Below are positions 31,001-43,200 of a stretch of DNA of 64,000 nt, piece by piece. The translations under genes were made by a program, and so were the position numbers. The stretch spans positions 1,116,001-1,180,000 of the forward strand of contig NC_089190.1 in the NCBI RefSeq assembly GCF_947507565.1, given 5' to 3'. This DNA is from Oscarella lobularis. Its lineage: Eukaryota > Porifera > Homoscleromorpha > Homosclerophorida > Oscarellidae. The notes beneath the pieces were generated by a model, which was not told where the DNA came from, ran no database searches, and was given only the letters and a program-made list of their open reading frames with translations. How positions within the stretch are numbered: the stretch's first letter is position 1; every line of letters begins with the position of its first letter.

Positions 31001-32226
31001 GCGCTTCTGGGTCTTATTTTTTCTATTCTAGTGCACTGTCAGCGGCTGTTTCTACGAATTGTCCCAGCAGCTACTCATCATTCTCGTCGGCAAGCAGATT
31101 TTCAACAATTTCATGGAGATCGTTGTCCCGTAAGGCGTCCCCTCCTTTTCTCTCTTTTTGCTGACACTTCTCACGCTGTGAACAGAAAAATAAAGGTGCT
31201 CTATGCTAAATGGAAGATGAAGCGAATGTACGGTAGCATAGTCGAGAACGAGCAATGGAAGCGCGATTTCTACGAGTGCGAAGATTTCGGCGGCCTCTTC
31301 GGCGAATATTTGGAAATGGGTTAGTACGGGAAAAAAAAACCGTATACGAAGACAAATCCTATGTACGTCAGTTATCCAATTTGGATTTGTGACTGTCTTC
31401 GTCGCCGCCATGCCCCTGGCGCCTCTCTTTTCACTGCTCAATAACATCGTCGAAATACGATTAGACGCTCGCAAGTTCATCACTCAGTATCGTCGTCCAG
31501 TTGCAATGAAAGCGGACGGAATTGGTAAGAAAGCTCCCCCTTATGGAGCTCTTCCTTACGCAGACTGCTTTGTGCTTAGGCATTTGGCAGACTATTATTT
31601 CGACGGTAGCCACGTTTGCCGTCGTTGCGAATGTAAGGAGGCGCGGATGGATATACAATAATTTGCATTCGTATATCGACTTCTTTTTCCTCTCAGGCTT
31701 TTCTCATTGCGTTCACGTCGGAAATTATACCGGAAGTGTTCTATCGCTACGTCGGTCCCACCGGCAACATGGACGGTTATGTTCACCATCTTCTGAGCAA
31801 GTACAATAATGAGACGAATGGCACCGGCCACTGCATTAGCTACGGACTGAGACAGGCTAATACGAACACTTGCTAGTAAGCAATCTACTATTCTCTCTCC
31901 CCCCCCTTCCAAGATTCTTTCCTCGTCCCCCGTAGTTATAAGAAATACAGTAACCAGGAATACTATTATCATCTCCTACTTGTTCGCACCGTATTTGTTA
32001 TACTTTTTGAGGTAAGGGTTGAAGCACCGGTGGATTGATTCAAAGGTTCCAATTCGCTTTTTAGCATTTCGTCTTTGGAATTGTTCGCTTGATCGATTTG
32101 TTTGTGCCCGACATTCCTCGATCTCTCTATCTCAAGATCAAGCGGGAGGAGTACCTGGCTAAGTCGGCGCTGTCCGAGGACGTGAATTCGCCGCCTCCTG
32201 ATCAAGGCGAGAAGTCCTTCGCCTGA
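28028..32226 (+). CDS. anoctamin (TMEM16) paralogue 2, Ca2+ site intact
   Basis: Tandem paralogue of the preceding gene with the same exon order. Starts MASQPLLK at 28028. The cytosolic domain has [11 protein letters not shown] and YWILIHAP. The first helix region reads [15 protein letters not shown], then a Cys-rich loop (MCPTCKRC) and [17 protein letters not shown]. All six Ca2+ ligands known from TMEM16A are present: N and E in IFNNFMEIV (TM6), both E in FGEYLEM (TM7), E and D in NNIVEIRLD (TM8). It ends PEVN-less with DQGEKSFA and TGA at 32224-32226. Predicted role: Ca2+-activated anion channel or phospholipid scramblase in the plasma membrane or an internal membrane; the sequence alone does not decide which. 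An Asn-rich loop with N-glycosylation sites (NETNGTG) lies between TM9 and TM10. Confidence 0.93.
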
Positions 32227-32261
32227 TTCGTGGCGTCGGGGGTGGTACGTGGCTTTTGTGC

Positions 32262-32295
32262 GTGTGTGTGTGTGTGTTTGTGTGCGTGCGTGTCT
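32262..32295. repeat. (TG)n microsatellite in 3' UTR
   Basis: GTGTGTGTGTGTG followed by imperfect TG/CG units, about 40 bases after the anoctamin 2 stop codon. Confidence 0.8.
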
Positions 32296-32398
32296 AGTGG
32301 AGCCGTCTATCTGCTGCCCCACCCTTTTCATGTACCGCAGAAATAGTGACATGAACAAAATCTTTTCACTTCTCAGAGCGTAGCAAATGAAATGGATT

Positions 32399-32404
32399 AA
32401 TAAA
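32399..32404 (+). promoter_or_regulatory. polyadenylation signal, anoctamin 2
   Basis: Canonical AATAAA 173 bases past the stop codon on the same strand, before the convergent SLC33A1 gene begins its own 3' end. Confidence 0.55.
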
Positions 32405-32521
32405 TTGATCAATCATAGGTGCCGTGGCCAAGAGATAGACGGGGGGGGAGGAGAGTCGAATACTAAATCTATACATATGCAGGCGTTCGACATATATTGA
32501 TCTATCGTTTTAGAGACTTTT

Positions 32522-32681
32522 TCAGTTCAATTTCCACTCGGATAAATCGAGCTCTTGTAGTCTCTTCATTTTTCGGCCCATCCAACTGAGCCACGCCAAG
32601 CCGACGCACAAACACAAGCCGACTTCGACGTAGTAGCCGTCGACGTGAGTCAGACACGAACCACCGGCAGCAAGGCACTCC

Positions 32682-32712
<31 letters not shown>

Positions 32713-34333
32713 ATCATCGTCATTATATATATTTTTAAGAAAACCTTTTCAGCTTCGCTGGCAACGCACGTGGCCCCGTCGAGGGCGCCGCCGCCGTCGC
32801 AATACTTCCACGTGAACTTCTCCACGAGCGCGAGCGCGAGCGTATTCGGCCACGTGGTAGCGACGTTATTCACCGTATTACAAAACGTCATGTACGTCGC
32901 CCCGATCGCCGGATCGGCTATGCGCGCATTAAACGCCATATTAGCGACGAACTGCGTCGTGCACGGGATCGAATAGGCGATATAAATAACGGCAGCCAAT
33001 ACGTAAAAATGCAACGGATACTCATCAAACCGACGCGACCACGCGACGAACGCCGGCAAGAGCAGCCCAAATCCCATGCGCACGGGATACGCTCGCAGGT
33101 ACGCGCTCATCGGTCGCGAACCCGACGTGTAGCGAGCCACGACGATGGGCAAGACGATTTGCACGGGTATAACGGGCACGGCGAGAAGGCCGAGATTCTC
33201 CTTGGGAACGCCCGCTTCGACGAGTTTTAACCCGGTCAGCGCGTCGACGCCGGCGAAAGCGATACGTGACGTCAGAATCACGATGAAATAATCGCGTATG
33301 ACGGGACGACGTAGCATGTCGAGCGACTGCTTGTAGACGAGAAGCGGACTGACGGTGTCGTCGGTCGACCGCGCGGTCGGCTTCTCGCGTTTGAACGCCC
33401 ATAGGAGCGTCGTCGTCGCGACGAAGACGACGCCCCAGAAGAACATGAAATCGGAGAGCGTTACGAGACCCTTCGATGTGGGTTCAGATCGCAGGTATTT
33501 GTTGCAGAAGTGAGGCGATTCGAGTGCGAGAAAGATGACGTAGGCGAGAAAGTAGCCGATTGTCTGTCCGACGGAATTGCACGTCGACTGATAGCCGACG
33601 TTGCGCTTCGAGAGCATCGTCAGCGCCCAGCCGTCGACGGCTATGTCCTGGGTCGCTGTCAGAAAGAATAAGCAGAAGAAAATTATGGTGAGTACGTGAA
33701 CGTTCGGCTCTTCGTTTCCTTCCAATAGAACGTCGGAGTATTGGGAGAATATGAGCATGAATGCGCCGATGAGGTATTGCGTCGGTATGACCCACGTCTT
33801 GCGGCGACCAAAGTCTTTGATGTAGAGAGCGTCGACGAGCGGCGCCCAGAGAAGTTTCATGCTAAAAGGCCACGTGGCCATGCTAAATAGCGCCTAAAAA
33901 ATTAAAAAAATTAATTTGTTAAGGAACCAAGGCTAATTGAAACGGAAAAATTAAATGTCAAATTCAATCATTTTGAATTTGGCGTTATCGCACTTATATA
34001 TAATTTCGAATTTGGCGTTATCACACGTGTATACTATTGATCGCACCCTTTGTCCCGTATTCTTTCTTTTACCTGATTGCCGTAGCTGACTTTGCGCGCT
34101 TGGAGTATCATAGGTACGCTTGCCGTCAATCCAATCGGTATGCCTTGGAGAATGTAGAGAAAGAGGAGTATGAGGATGCTCCAGAAGTCGTCGCGAAGAC
34201 GAGGGCTCCCTTCTTCGTCGTCGTTATTGCTTTCGAGGTCGGACATCGCTGCGTCTTCTGGAGCTTGATCCTGCCGATGGCGTAGCGGTGCTCTGCTCAT
34301 TCGCCTTTTCGATTTCCGTCCTCGTTTTGACAT
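32522..34333 (-). CDS. SLC33A1: acetyl-CoA transporter SLC33A1 (AT-1)
   Basis: Multi-pass major-facilitator carrier that moves acetyl-CoA into the ER/Golgi lumen for protein and ganglioside acetylation. Three exons: 34333-34073, 33893-32745 and 32680-32522. The joins restore GNQ|ALFSMATWPFSMKLLWAPLVD and EAEK|ECLAAGGSCL in phase. A charged cytosolic N-terminus precedes the first helix (FWSILILLFLYILQGIPIGL). Family signatures include KLLWAPLVDALY, FGRRKTWVIPTQY, TQDIAVDGWALTML and TTWPNTLAL. The C-terminus DGYYVE...WLSWMGRKMKRLQ matches the vertebrate layout. About 520 residues against roughly 550 in human. Shares a 68-base divergent promoter region with the TMEM198-like gene. Confident orthologue. 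Confidence 0.93.
32683..32714. repeat. (AAAT)n microsatellite in SLC33A1 intron 2
   Basis: About eight TAAA units fill much of the second SLC33A1 intron and abut its 3' splice site. On the coding strand they read ATTT and contribute to the pyrimidine-containing acceptor tract. Confidence 0.85.
33930..34030. repeat. duplicated intronic segment
   Basis: GAATTTGGCGTTATC occurs twice about 40 bases apart inside the first SLC33A1 intron, each followed by CAC or CGCAC. This is a small local duplication with no known role. At 179 nt the intron is longer than most here. Confidence 0.6.
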
Positions 34334-34401
34334 AGAACGGGTGATGTGGCATTTAGGGAACTCGCGTGCGCTACATCACGTGAGCCTATTTCGCACACAG
34401 A
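34334..34401. promoter_or_regulatory. bidirectional promoter, SLC33A1 / TMEM198-like
   Basis: Only 68 bases separate the two divergent start codons. Both promoters and both 5' UTRs must overlap here or extend into the partner's first exon. The segment includes CACGTG (E-box type) near 34378-34383. No TATA box is seen. Confidence 0.55.
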
Positions 34402-35629
34402 ATGATCGTTCCGGTGATTGTTGCCGTCACGTCATCTCTTCTACATCTAACGCGGGCGTTCGGATGCAACGAGACGAACCCGCACGGGGTCGACAAGGCG
34501 GCGAGCAAAGCCGAGACGGTCGTGCGCGACATATCGAACCTTCTCAGCGCTAACAGAAGTCAGAACGCGACCTGCGACGTCACGCAGAACACCTACGATC
34601 CGAGTCTCTGCGTCGCCTTCGCCATATTCATCCTCCTCGGCATCATATTCGCCTTTGTCGGTACGCACGCGTGACGTCATTGAGAATCGCAGGGAAAAAA
34701 ATCGTTTCCGGGTTTCTGTTTCAGGCTATCGATTTTTCCGACTGATACTGTTTCTTACCGCCTTCATAGGGGCGTTTTGCATCGTCTTTTACTTCGCCTA
34801 CGGTCACCTGCCGTGCGATTGGCCACACCCAGCTCTCATTGCTCTCGGTTTGGGAGCGACAGCAGGTAATTATTATTAATGTTAATAATAATTTAGCAGT
34901 TACGCACTAATTTTCATTAGAAGTACAGCAATCTTATTATTTTTTTCTTGAGGTCTTATCCTTGGCACCTTTGCTGCCTGCTATTTGTATTTGGGCATAT
35001 TCTTATGCGGCTTTGCACTGGGTGCTGTCGCTGCTCTCTCCTTTCTTGCGTACGTTCATATTAAGTACGTGGAAGAGCATTCGTGGCTGCCTATTGTTAT
35101 AATCATTGGTCTGGGAATCATTGGGGGCATCATTGCTTTGTTGATACAGAGACCCCTTCTAATTATAGCCACATCGGTTATAGGTAAGGTACAGTAACAT
35201 GGGATGGAGTTATATATTTCATTTTATGTTTTTCTTCAGGAAGCTATCTGATGATTATGGGCTTGGATTATTATGTTGAGAATGGGCAAGCGTTTGCCTA
35301 TTCGTGGGAACTCGTCTCGGGTCATCCGCATTTTCCAAGTTGCGCTGCCACTTGGGTGATGCTCATTGCCGTGCCTGTGATTGCTCTGGTCGCTATTGTG
35401 ATACAGTGGAAATGCACTGCCAAAGGAAAGGATCACAAGAAAGGTTAGTTGGAGCATCTTTAATTAATCGCTTCGTTCATCAACGTCTTTTAGTGATAAA
35501 GAAAAGTAGGAAAAAAGAATATATCGAAATGGATTCTGCAGGAAACGTGAGAACTGCTCTCACTCTACACATTGTATAAAAACCTTTTACTCGTGTCTTT
35601 AGAATGCATTGCTCTCCGATATGGATTGA
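34402..35629 (+). CDS. TMEM198-like multi-pass membrane protein
   Basis: Six exons: 34402-34660, 34725-34865, 34953-35183, 35240-35443, 35494-35546 and 35603-35629. All phases join. A cleavable signal-like N-terminus precedes a short ectodomain with NATC. Seven hydrophobic helices follow, with the small-residue-rich segments IALGLGATAG and IIGLGIIGGIIALLIQRP typical of the DUF4203/TMEM198 domain. The last ectoloop reads HPHFPSCAATW, then a basic tail KKSRKKEYIEMD. Human TMEM198 scaffolds LRP6 and casein kinases in Wnt signalling. Whether this homologue does so is inference. A decayed copy of its last exons lies at 44088-44565. The symbol is withheld because several TMEM198-type proteins exist. 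Confidence 0.82.
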
Positions 35630-37240
35630 CGGTTGACTAGCTTCAGCGCTGATCTTGTACGTTGGGATTTATTAGTAGTGCATATTTTACTTGGCTCTAT
35701 ATGCATGTGCTGAGTGTAGGTGGTGCACAATGCTAAATAGGCACAGTTACCAACGTCAATTTTTTTACAAATTTTTGGTCATGACGTTGATATCACATGA
35801 CGTTGACGTCCGGGTGACGACGCACTTGCCACTTGGAGGGATTTTGTCGCGAATCGCTCCTCACTCGAAAGTCGCGCGGCCGACTAGTTCGTTAGCGCGG
35901 CATTTTCCCGCCGAAGTTGTTCGCGCACAGATGGCGAAGAGTTCGACGGGCCCGCGCGCGGCAAGCAACCGATCGAGCGTGTCGTTATGTTGCATCCACT
36001 CTCCAGTAAGCAATCCCGCGTGGCATGCACTTGCGCTTTCTCGCATTCCATTCACTTGCAAATTTACTAGAAACCCATTGTAAGAAAGTGTCGCTCAACG
36101 ACGCTGCGCTGTAAGACCACCGTGCGAGTGCACGCCCTTTCCTTCACGCGGCGGCGCAGTAGTAAAGTACGTACACCACATTCTTTCGCATTGTCATTCA
36201 CGCTTTCTCTTCTCAATAAAGTGTCTCGAGACGTAGTCGGAAAAGCGCAATGGAAAATCACGCGTCGTTTTGCATCATAAGGTTTGGCCAGACCTCGATC
36301 GAGGGCCCTGAAGCGGTCTAGGCGTGCACTTAGGGGAAGGGAGCTCTCTGTTACGTGCATTGACGTGGATTGCATGTTGTGCCACTGCCCGCGCTTGGGG
36401 GCATAGACCGATTTCTGACCGAATCTAAACGTTAGGGGTCCGGTTTCTGACAGAGTAATCGAGGGCGGGTTGGGGCTCGCGAGTGAGGGCTGGTGGCATA
36501 GCAGCGCATGAAGCTCTTCAAATATTTTCGTGTACGTGACAGAGAGCGTAGTGGGACAACACAAGTTTTTAATGTACTTGCATTCTATGGAAGTGCATTT
36601 GTGCTCGTTTATTGCATGACTACGGTATAGTACGGGTCCACGCCTTGCATTAGGATTTAGGGCGGCTGTCAGTAGGTAGGGCGGTTCAGATAGTAGTAGG
36701 TTATAGCCCCCTTTCCCTGCGTGCATTAGCTGGCAGCCGCCAAACGGTTAGACCATTTGACTATTTCGATCGTTCAATTGATCAATGGATGTCCACGTAA
36801 TCAGTTCGAGTTTCATAATCAGGTCAATAATGGATTTAAGGTAATTTAGGTGTTGTTCCGTTTGTATATTATAAAGCGTACCGAGTTACGACTTGAAAGC
36901 TTAGCACCAGAGCTTCGTCAGCCCTTCTATGTTAGTGATTGTGCAATTTCCATCACCTCTTTCAAGCATGACGCTATCAAACTATAGGCTCTAGCATTCT
37001 CAGTTATTGCCAACGTAAAGGCGAAACACCAGGTACAAAGTAGACAAACGTTCATATACATATATATGATGTTTGAAGAAAAATGTACGAAAAAACCGAT
37101 CTATGTACTGAAAACTGTTGCGCAATCAAACGTGCTAACTAATGATTCAATGCATTCTTGGATCAGCGTCGTTTCTACATATACTTCGTCTTAGTGTGCT
37201 TATATACATGTAGTTATCATGTGGCCGTAGCATAAGAGTT
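35630..37240. other. intergenic, possible unresolved small exon
   Basis: A 1.6-kb gap. A GC-rich stretch at 35860-36000 could be a promoter with a first exon: ATG at 35932 opens a 25-codon frame ending at a good donor (CCA|GTAAGC, about 36007). I cannot find a convincing partner exon. The minus strand has a 219-codon open frame (36726-36067) with low-complexity, Arg-rich composition and no recognisable domain. I do not call it a gene. Confidence 0.35.
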
Positions 37241-40200
37241 TCATGACTCTTCAGGTGGTATTGTCTCCCTTCCGAATATTTCGTTTGCCGTTTCATTTGA
37301 ATTCTCTTCTACTAGTGCTTGTCTAAGGCTCTTTATCGTAGCCTTTGAATGTCTCATTTCTTTCCACGTAATCAGCATTTGGTATGCCCTTTCTCGTGGA
37401 TTTTTTTCGTCTACATTTATACATTGTAATGTTTCGTCTGAAAGACCGAGGTTTCTTCCTATGAACTTCCAATTCTCTGTTATCCTATTGGACAATGTTA
37501 GCAAATGGCTCTGAGGGACCGTACTGTCACCCGGCAACGGCGGCGTTATTCCTTCCGTCCGCTATTTTCAAAAAATCGTACAGAGCAAATTTTCTTTTTT
37601 ACAGTATATCTTACTTGTCCAAAAAGCGTAGATATCGCGACTTTCGCCGTATGGGGGTTCTCCAAGCCTCGGCTTTGAAACGTCACGTCAATGTCACAGG
37701 GGTAACGACCAAACGCTTCCTCGGGCATTTTCCCTTCCTTTGGATACAAGTGCCACGTAGCCAAGTTGCTTCTTGTTCGCATCGTTTCGACTTCCGCATA
37801 ATCTTTCTTCTAAAGGAAACATTTAATCGCACAAACAGAGAAGCGAATTAGAAACTCGGTTCTATACTTCGTACACCCACTTTACCCCACTCACTATCGC
37901 TCTGCTTTTGTGCTTCGCTGTCCAAGGCTCGTCTTCTTTAGCGGTTCCAATAATCATTCGAAATTCACCCTCTTTATGGCACAAAATCTCGCTATTGTGC
38001 AGCAGGCAAATTTGGTTTCCGGCCTGTTCTATCCAAAGCTCTCTCTAAAGACACGCTGTTGAAAATTCTCAAGGACAAAAGACGGCCGCATACAACCTCT
38101 TCGCGAAAGGTGGTGAGGCAGGGATTGCTGAGGAGATTAACTTCAACGGTTACAACATCTTCATGTCTTCTTCCCACAAACAGAAGTCTGTGAAACTTGT
38201 ATTCAACACCCTTTTCTTGTTCTTTGGGCTTGTAGGTCGTGACGCACAAGTCACAACATTTTTTCATTTGCACGCTATTGTTTCTTCCAAAATCTCCAAG
38301 ATGTATCCACTTGCCATCATTTGATTCACGCTTCCAGAGACTTGACTCAAGCGCTCTAGATTCGCAATTCATTCTAACGGTCACATGCGAATTGAAAGAA
38401 AGATTGTGAGGTGCAACGGTAATAATGTAGCCCGAGCTGCCAGTGTTTGATGGGCCGCTTCCGGGCTTTAGTGAGACGGCAATGCAACTTTCCTGGTCCA
38501 AACAGTAAGCAGGAAATTCGAATCTTAGATCTTGCATTGATATGTTGGCCTGGTTTCCGCCTACAGTCCAAAACATTGTCAAGAACGGATCAACGACTAA
38601 ATCGCTTTCAGTTGGAGAAATAGATGGCTGTGACTCTTCAGTTATTGTATTCATTTTCTCCCTTCTGCTGAGTATTTTGTCTGCATTCAGACCCTCTTTG
38701 TATAATGCTTGTCTAAGGATCCTGACAGTGGCGTTTGAATCTTCACATCCTTGCCACGTCAGAAGCATTTGGTATGCCTTTTCTCGTGAAGTTTTATACG
38801 TTTCGTCTATCTTCGTTATAGTGTGGTCTTGAAGTTTAAGTCTTCTACCTATAAACTTCCAGTTATCTTCATTTAGTATTTTTAAAGTCAATGACGCCAT
38901 TTGTCTTCTGTGGACCTTTTCATGAAGTCCAGATATATCCGTGCATGTATATATGACCTTGCTGCTGTCGTTTTCATCTGGTACGTTCTCGCCGGATTCT
39001 TCTTGTCTATTCACATCCCATTCGTCTAATATACTCAAAACGTTTTCCAAATTTTTTTTTCTTGCTGCCCTGACTAGAACGGTCACTGTTGCATTTGCGT
39101 TTTTAGCCCAGAAAGAAAGTGTATTTTCGCTTTTTAGCGGCGATCGCTTCAGGAGTTCTTTTGCCAAAGCGGCTTCTGCGGTAGAATCTTCTTTAAGGCA
39201 ATCTTGCAACTTATGGCGAGCTTCAAAATTTAGATAAGTATAGTGATCAGGTGGCAGAGCACACAGGTCTGCAAGGCTTTCTTGCAGATCCTCTTTTTTG
39301 CGAAACGTTATTGAGTTTACTCTTCTTAATTTACGTCGGACGTTTTCGATATCGGCTTCTGAGTAAGCGTAAGGGTCGCTTTTCCCCTTCCTCAGCTCGA
39401 CGGAGCTCAGATACCAAAAAGTAACCTTTGTGTTAGAACTACTTGATATTAGAACTTCTTTTACTTCTTTCACAAAACAATCTACGTGTTTTCGGCATTC
39501 GCCGTGGGAATCGTTTTCTCCCCGGAAAACGATATCAATAGCTCTTTCACTGTTGCTAAGAGTTAATATTCCTTCAATTGATTGGTTTTCAATTTTTCTC
39601 CTTACAAATAGTCCGTCTTTCCAAATTTCTGGATTGGTGTCATTGTAAAAAGTCATCATACGACACTGTATGAAAGCTACTGTTCCGGGCGGTATCAAAT
39701 CGGTGCTTTCGGTGCATTGCAAGCGCCTACCGGCATATACAGTCATGCTCTCGTTAGCATCCCACGGCAATGAGCGCTCTTGTAGTACCGCGGGAATAAT
39801 ATAGGAGGTATTTGGGGATTCGTCCGATTTGCCGACTTGATAGCAAATTTGTAGATCACAAAGAAGTTCTATTGTCTCATTAATCTTGGAATCGTCCCAT
39901 TTGTACTCCGGGGTTTTAAATCCCGCTAGAACTCTGCCGATCTTCTCTTTGCTTATGGCCGCTTCTGACGAAAACTCTTTCGAAGATGAAAGAAACGTAA
40001 TGGCGTCAAACAGCCATAAAGGATCTACCACTACTTTGTTTTTAATTAAAAGAATCTACGTGACCAAACGTTTTCGTTAGAATAGTGGTAGGGCGAGTTT
40101 CGTTACTTACCGCTCCGAAATCCTGCAAATATTTGAAGAGGAGGTCTGGAAGCTCAGAGTCAGGCGGCAGATTGGGATAAACGCTGAACTCCATTAGATT

Positions 40201-43200
40201 CTTGAAGTCACTGTTGACCATATAGACAGCGTGTTCAACATGAGACACACCGATCTATATCAGAGCGTATTTCGGCCTACAGCGAAACGACTAATTGTTG
40301 TACAGTATCAGCTTACTTGATCAAGATCACATGGTATCATTTTTTTCTCCCTGAAAATGTCAACGGCATTACCATTTTGTGATTTAGCAACCGCTTTTCG
40401 AAGCTCGGGCAGGAACATATTTTCTGCCTTTTGAGCAAAAGAGGGAACGAATTCCCGGGTCTATGATAAAAACAAATAAATTAGCGTACTGAAGACTTGC
40501 CCAAAAGGTGCATAAAACTTGCTACTGTATTGCCAATATGCGTTAGCTACCAAAATTCTGCCTAAAGAACAAAATTTCGTTTATACCTTGAGACACTGTG
40601 GCTTTAGTTCGCTAATAGCCACTCGTAGACGACTTATCGTATCCTCTTCCTTTGAACTTGAGTTAATAACGAATGGCATTTGATGAACACGTATTCTATT
40701 TTTGAAAGTTTCCCGGAGACACTCCGCTATGCTCAGCAATTTTTCCTCTTCTTTGTCTGCACTTTGGTTTCTTTTCTGAGTTCCTTTGTGATTTCGGCTT
40801 CCGATGACAAGAAGATTAAGTTGTTTTGTGTCAGCAACCGTAAACGCAGCAAAAGACGCCCAGTAGAGACTAGACGACTTCATTTCATCGATAGTCTTCG
40901 TCACGTCAAGAACAAGGAGGAAAAGAGTCGATTCCGAAAGATAGTGACGATGAACTTTGTAACAAAATCGCGTTTGAGACAAGTCACGAACAACGATTTT
41001 GTCGTTTGTAGCAGTACTAACTGCGGGTAGATCTTTACTGGCCTTTTGCACAAGACGATCCAGCCTCCTTTCACCGCATTCGTCTCCAATAAAACAAATT
41101 TTCAATGCTTCCGGCTTTATTATGATTTCAGACCAGTACTTCGGGTCTTTACTATAATCAATCTAAATCGATTTCTCCAAAATATATTTAACGAAACCTA
41201 GAAGTCTCAACTGACCCAATAGCGTTGCAAAAATATTTTCCATCTTTGTGAGATATCAGGAACTTGATGTGGACGTAGGTTTTTCTGATCAACATCGGTA
41301 ATAAAAAGGAATTATAAAGAATCTCATCATACGTCATCGCAGTCGTCCGTTAGATGAGGCGCACGGGCAAGTATAAGCTTGGCTAAACGTCTTGCAGGCG
41401 CAATTTCTGTTTGGAATAGAAATGAAAATTACCGGTATGTAGAACCGCAATACATACGCTTAGTAATGGATAAGCTGTCCTCTCTTTTGGTGAAAAATTT
41501 TCTTAATAATAGATGTAGAATATTGAATTCTCCCTATAATAGCAACGTTTTGCTTTTTCGTGGAACTGCACAGCAGTAATTGTTTTACTAAAACTAAAAA
41601 GCACTTCGTACAAAAGTACTGGTGCACGACTTCTTTAGACATCTACAGCATGCTCTAATAAACTCAGCGTTTAGTCTGAGATCCTATACATGTTTACATA
41701 GAAAGCCGACTCTATATAGACATTAGTGAGATGCGTCACGTTCACGAACCCTCAAGCTCCTGCACGGAGGGAACGTGCTTCTATAATATAGAAACTTACC
41801 ATTTTAAAGTTCAATTCGCATCCGCTTTTCACTAGCATTTCCGCCACAGCCCAACTTTTTTTCTCAATTGCAATAAAAAGTGGGCGACGGTTGCTCTAAA
41901 AGAAAAACAGTGACAACCGTTCGAAAAAGCATTTGAGCGGACTTTGTCAGCGACGTTTGAATCGCCGCCCCAGCTTTGCACTAGGCACTCTGCAATCTCG
42001 TAATTATCTTTTTCGCAAGCGAAATGTAGTGCTGTTTGTCCCGACTGTACGGAAAAACACCAATGAACGCAGTCTTTCAATTTATTAATTTAGCGTCTTC
42101 ACGTTATCTCTTTCTTCTAAAAGGTTGAGGTTCTTCTCGAGGAGGTAGTTCACTAAATCTCGATTGTCAATAAACCCTGTACAAGCAGCCATTAGAACCG
42201 TTTGCCCCTTTCAAAGAAAGAAACTTGAAAAAGGTTCTTTTCAAACTTGCCCTCTCTCACCTTGTCAGACTTTCTATCAATTTTTGCACCAGAGTCGATG
42301 AGAAACTCAGCGATGTCTTCCTGACCTCCTAAACACGCGTAAAATAGTGCATCTTGACCAAACTAGACGAGACGATCAGCAAAGAGCGGACAGGTAGAGA
42401 CTCCTCAGATATACCTTGTCACGAACAGAAATTTCACATTTCTTTTTTACAAGGATCTTTACAAGGTCTAGCATTCCGCGCTCACACGCTATCATCAGAA
42501 CAGTTTCCCCGACATCCTCAATAATACAGAAATTCTTAAAAGTTTCGTTTGTCCACGCTTCTTCAAATTCTCACCCCAACTGCTTCATTGACGTTTGCTC
42601 CAGAGTCAACAAGTGATAGGCAAATTGCCGAATATTTTACGTGATCTTCTGCCAAAGGCTCGTAATTTTTACATGCAGCTGTCAGAGCCCCACGCGCAAA
42701 CTGAAAGTAGAGCAGATTCAGTGAAACATTAAAATCTCTCCAGTTTTCTCTACTTCGGATCGTGCCAATCTTTTTGTTACTAGGAGCCTTTGCACAACGC
42801 AAGATAGTCCATTCTCGCAGGCCAAGTAGAATGCATTGCGTATACGTGCACTTTGATCTTCATCGGAATGAGTGCTTTTCGCTTTTTTCTCCTAAAATAT
42901 TAATTACTAATGAGTGATTTGTTAAACTTCTGTTTTCACCCGGCCACTTTAAACTAAAACTTTAGTAGTGTGTGAGCGTTAAAAGGATTAATGTAGGGAC
43001 GAGATCTGTAGTCTCGCTGGCCAGCCCCTCCTCCTCCGTTAGTATCGCTACGGCGAGAGGGTCTGTTTTTGTGCTATGTAAATAAATAATCGAGTACTAG
43101 TAATAATCTAGGCCTTGGAAGTACTGTATCGGAAATTGTATTAACGGAGGGGGAGGGGTAGACCTCTTCGCTCGGGGAGGAAGAGGGTCTGGCCCCCAGA

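Noticed and set aside
35932-36006. GC-rich first-exon candidate with a good donor
   Set aside because: No partner exon could be found, so it is mentioned only in the intergenic entry.
36067-36726. 219-codon minus-strand open frame
   Set aside because: Arg/Ser-rich composition, no domain, no neighbouring exons in phase, and low similarity to any family I know; treated as chance.
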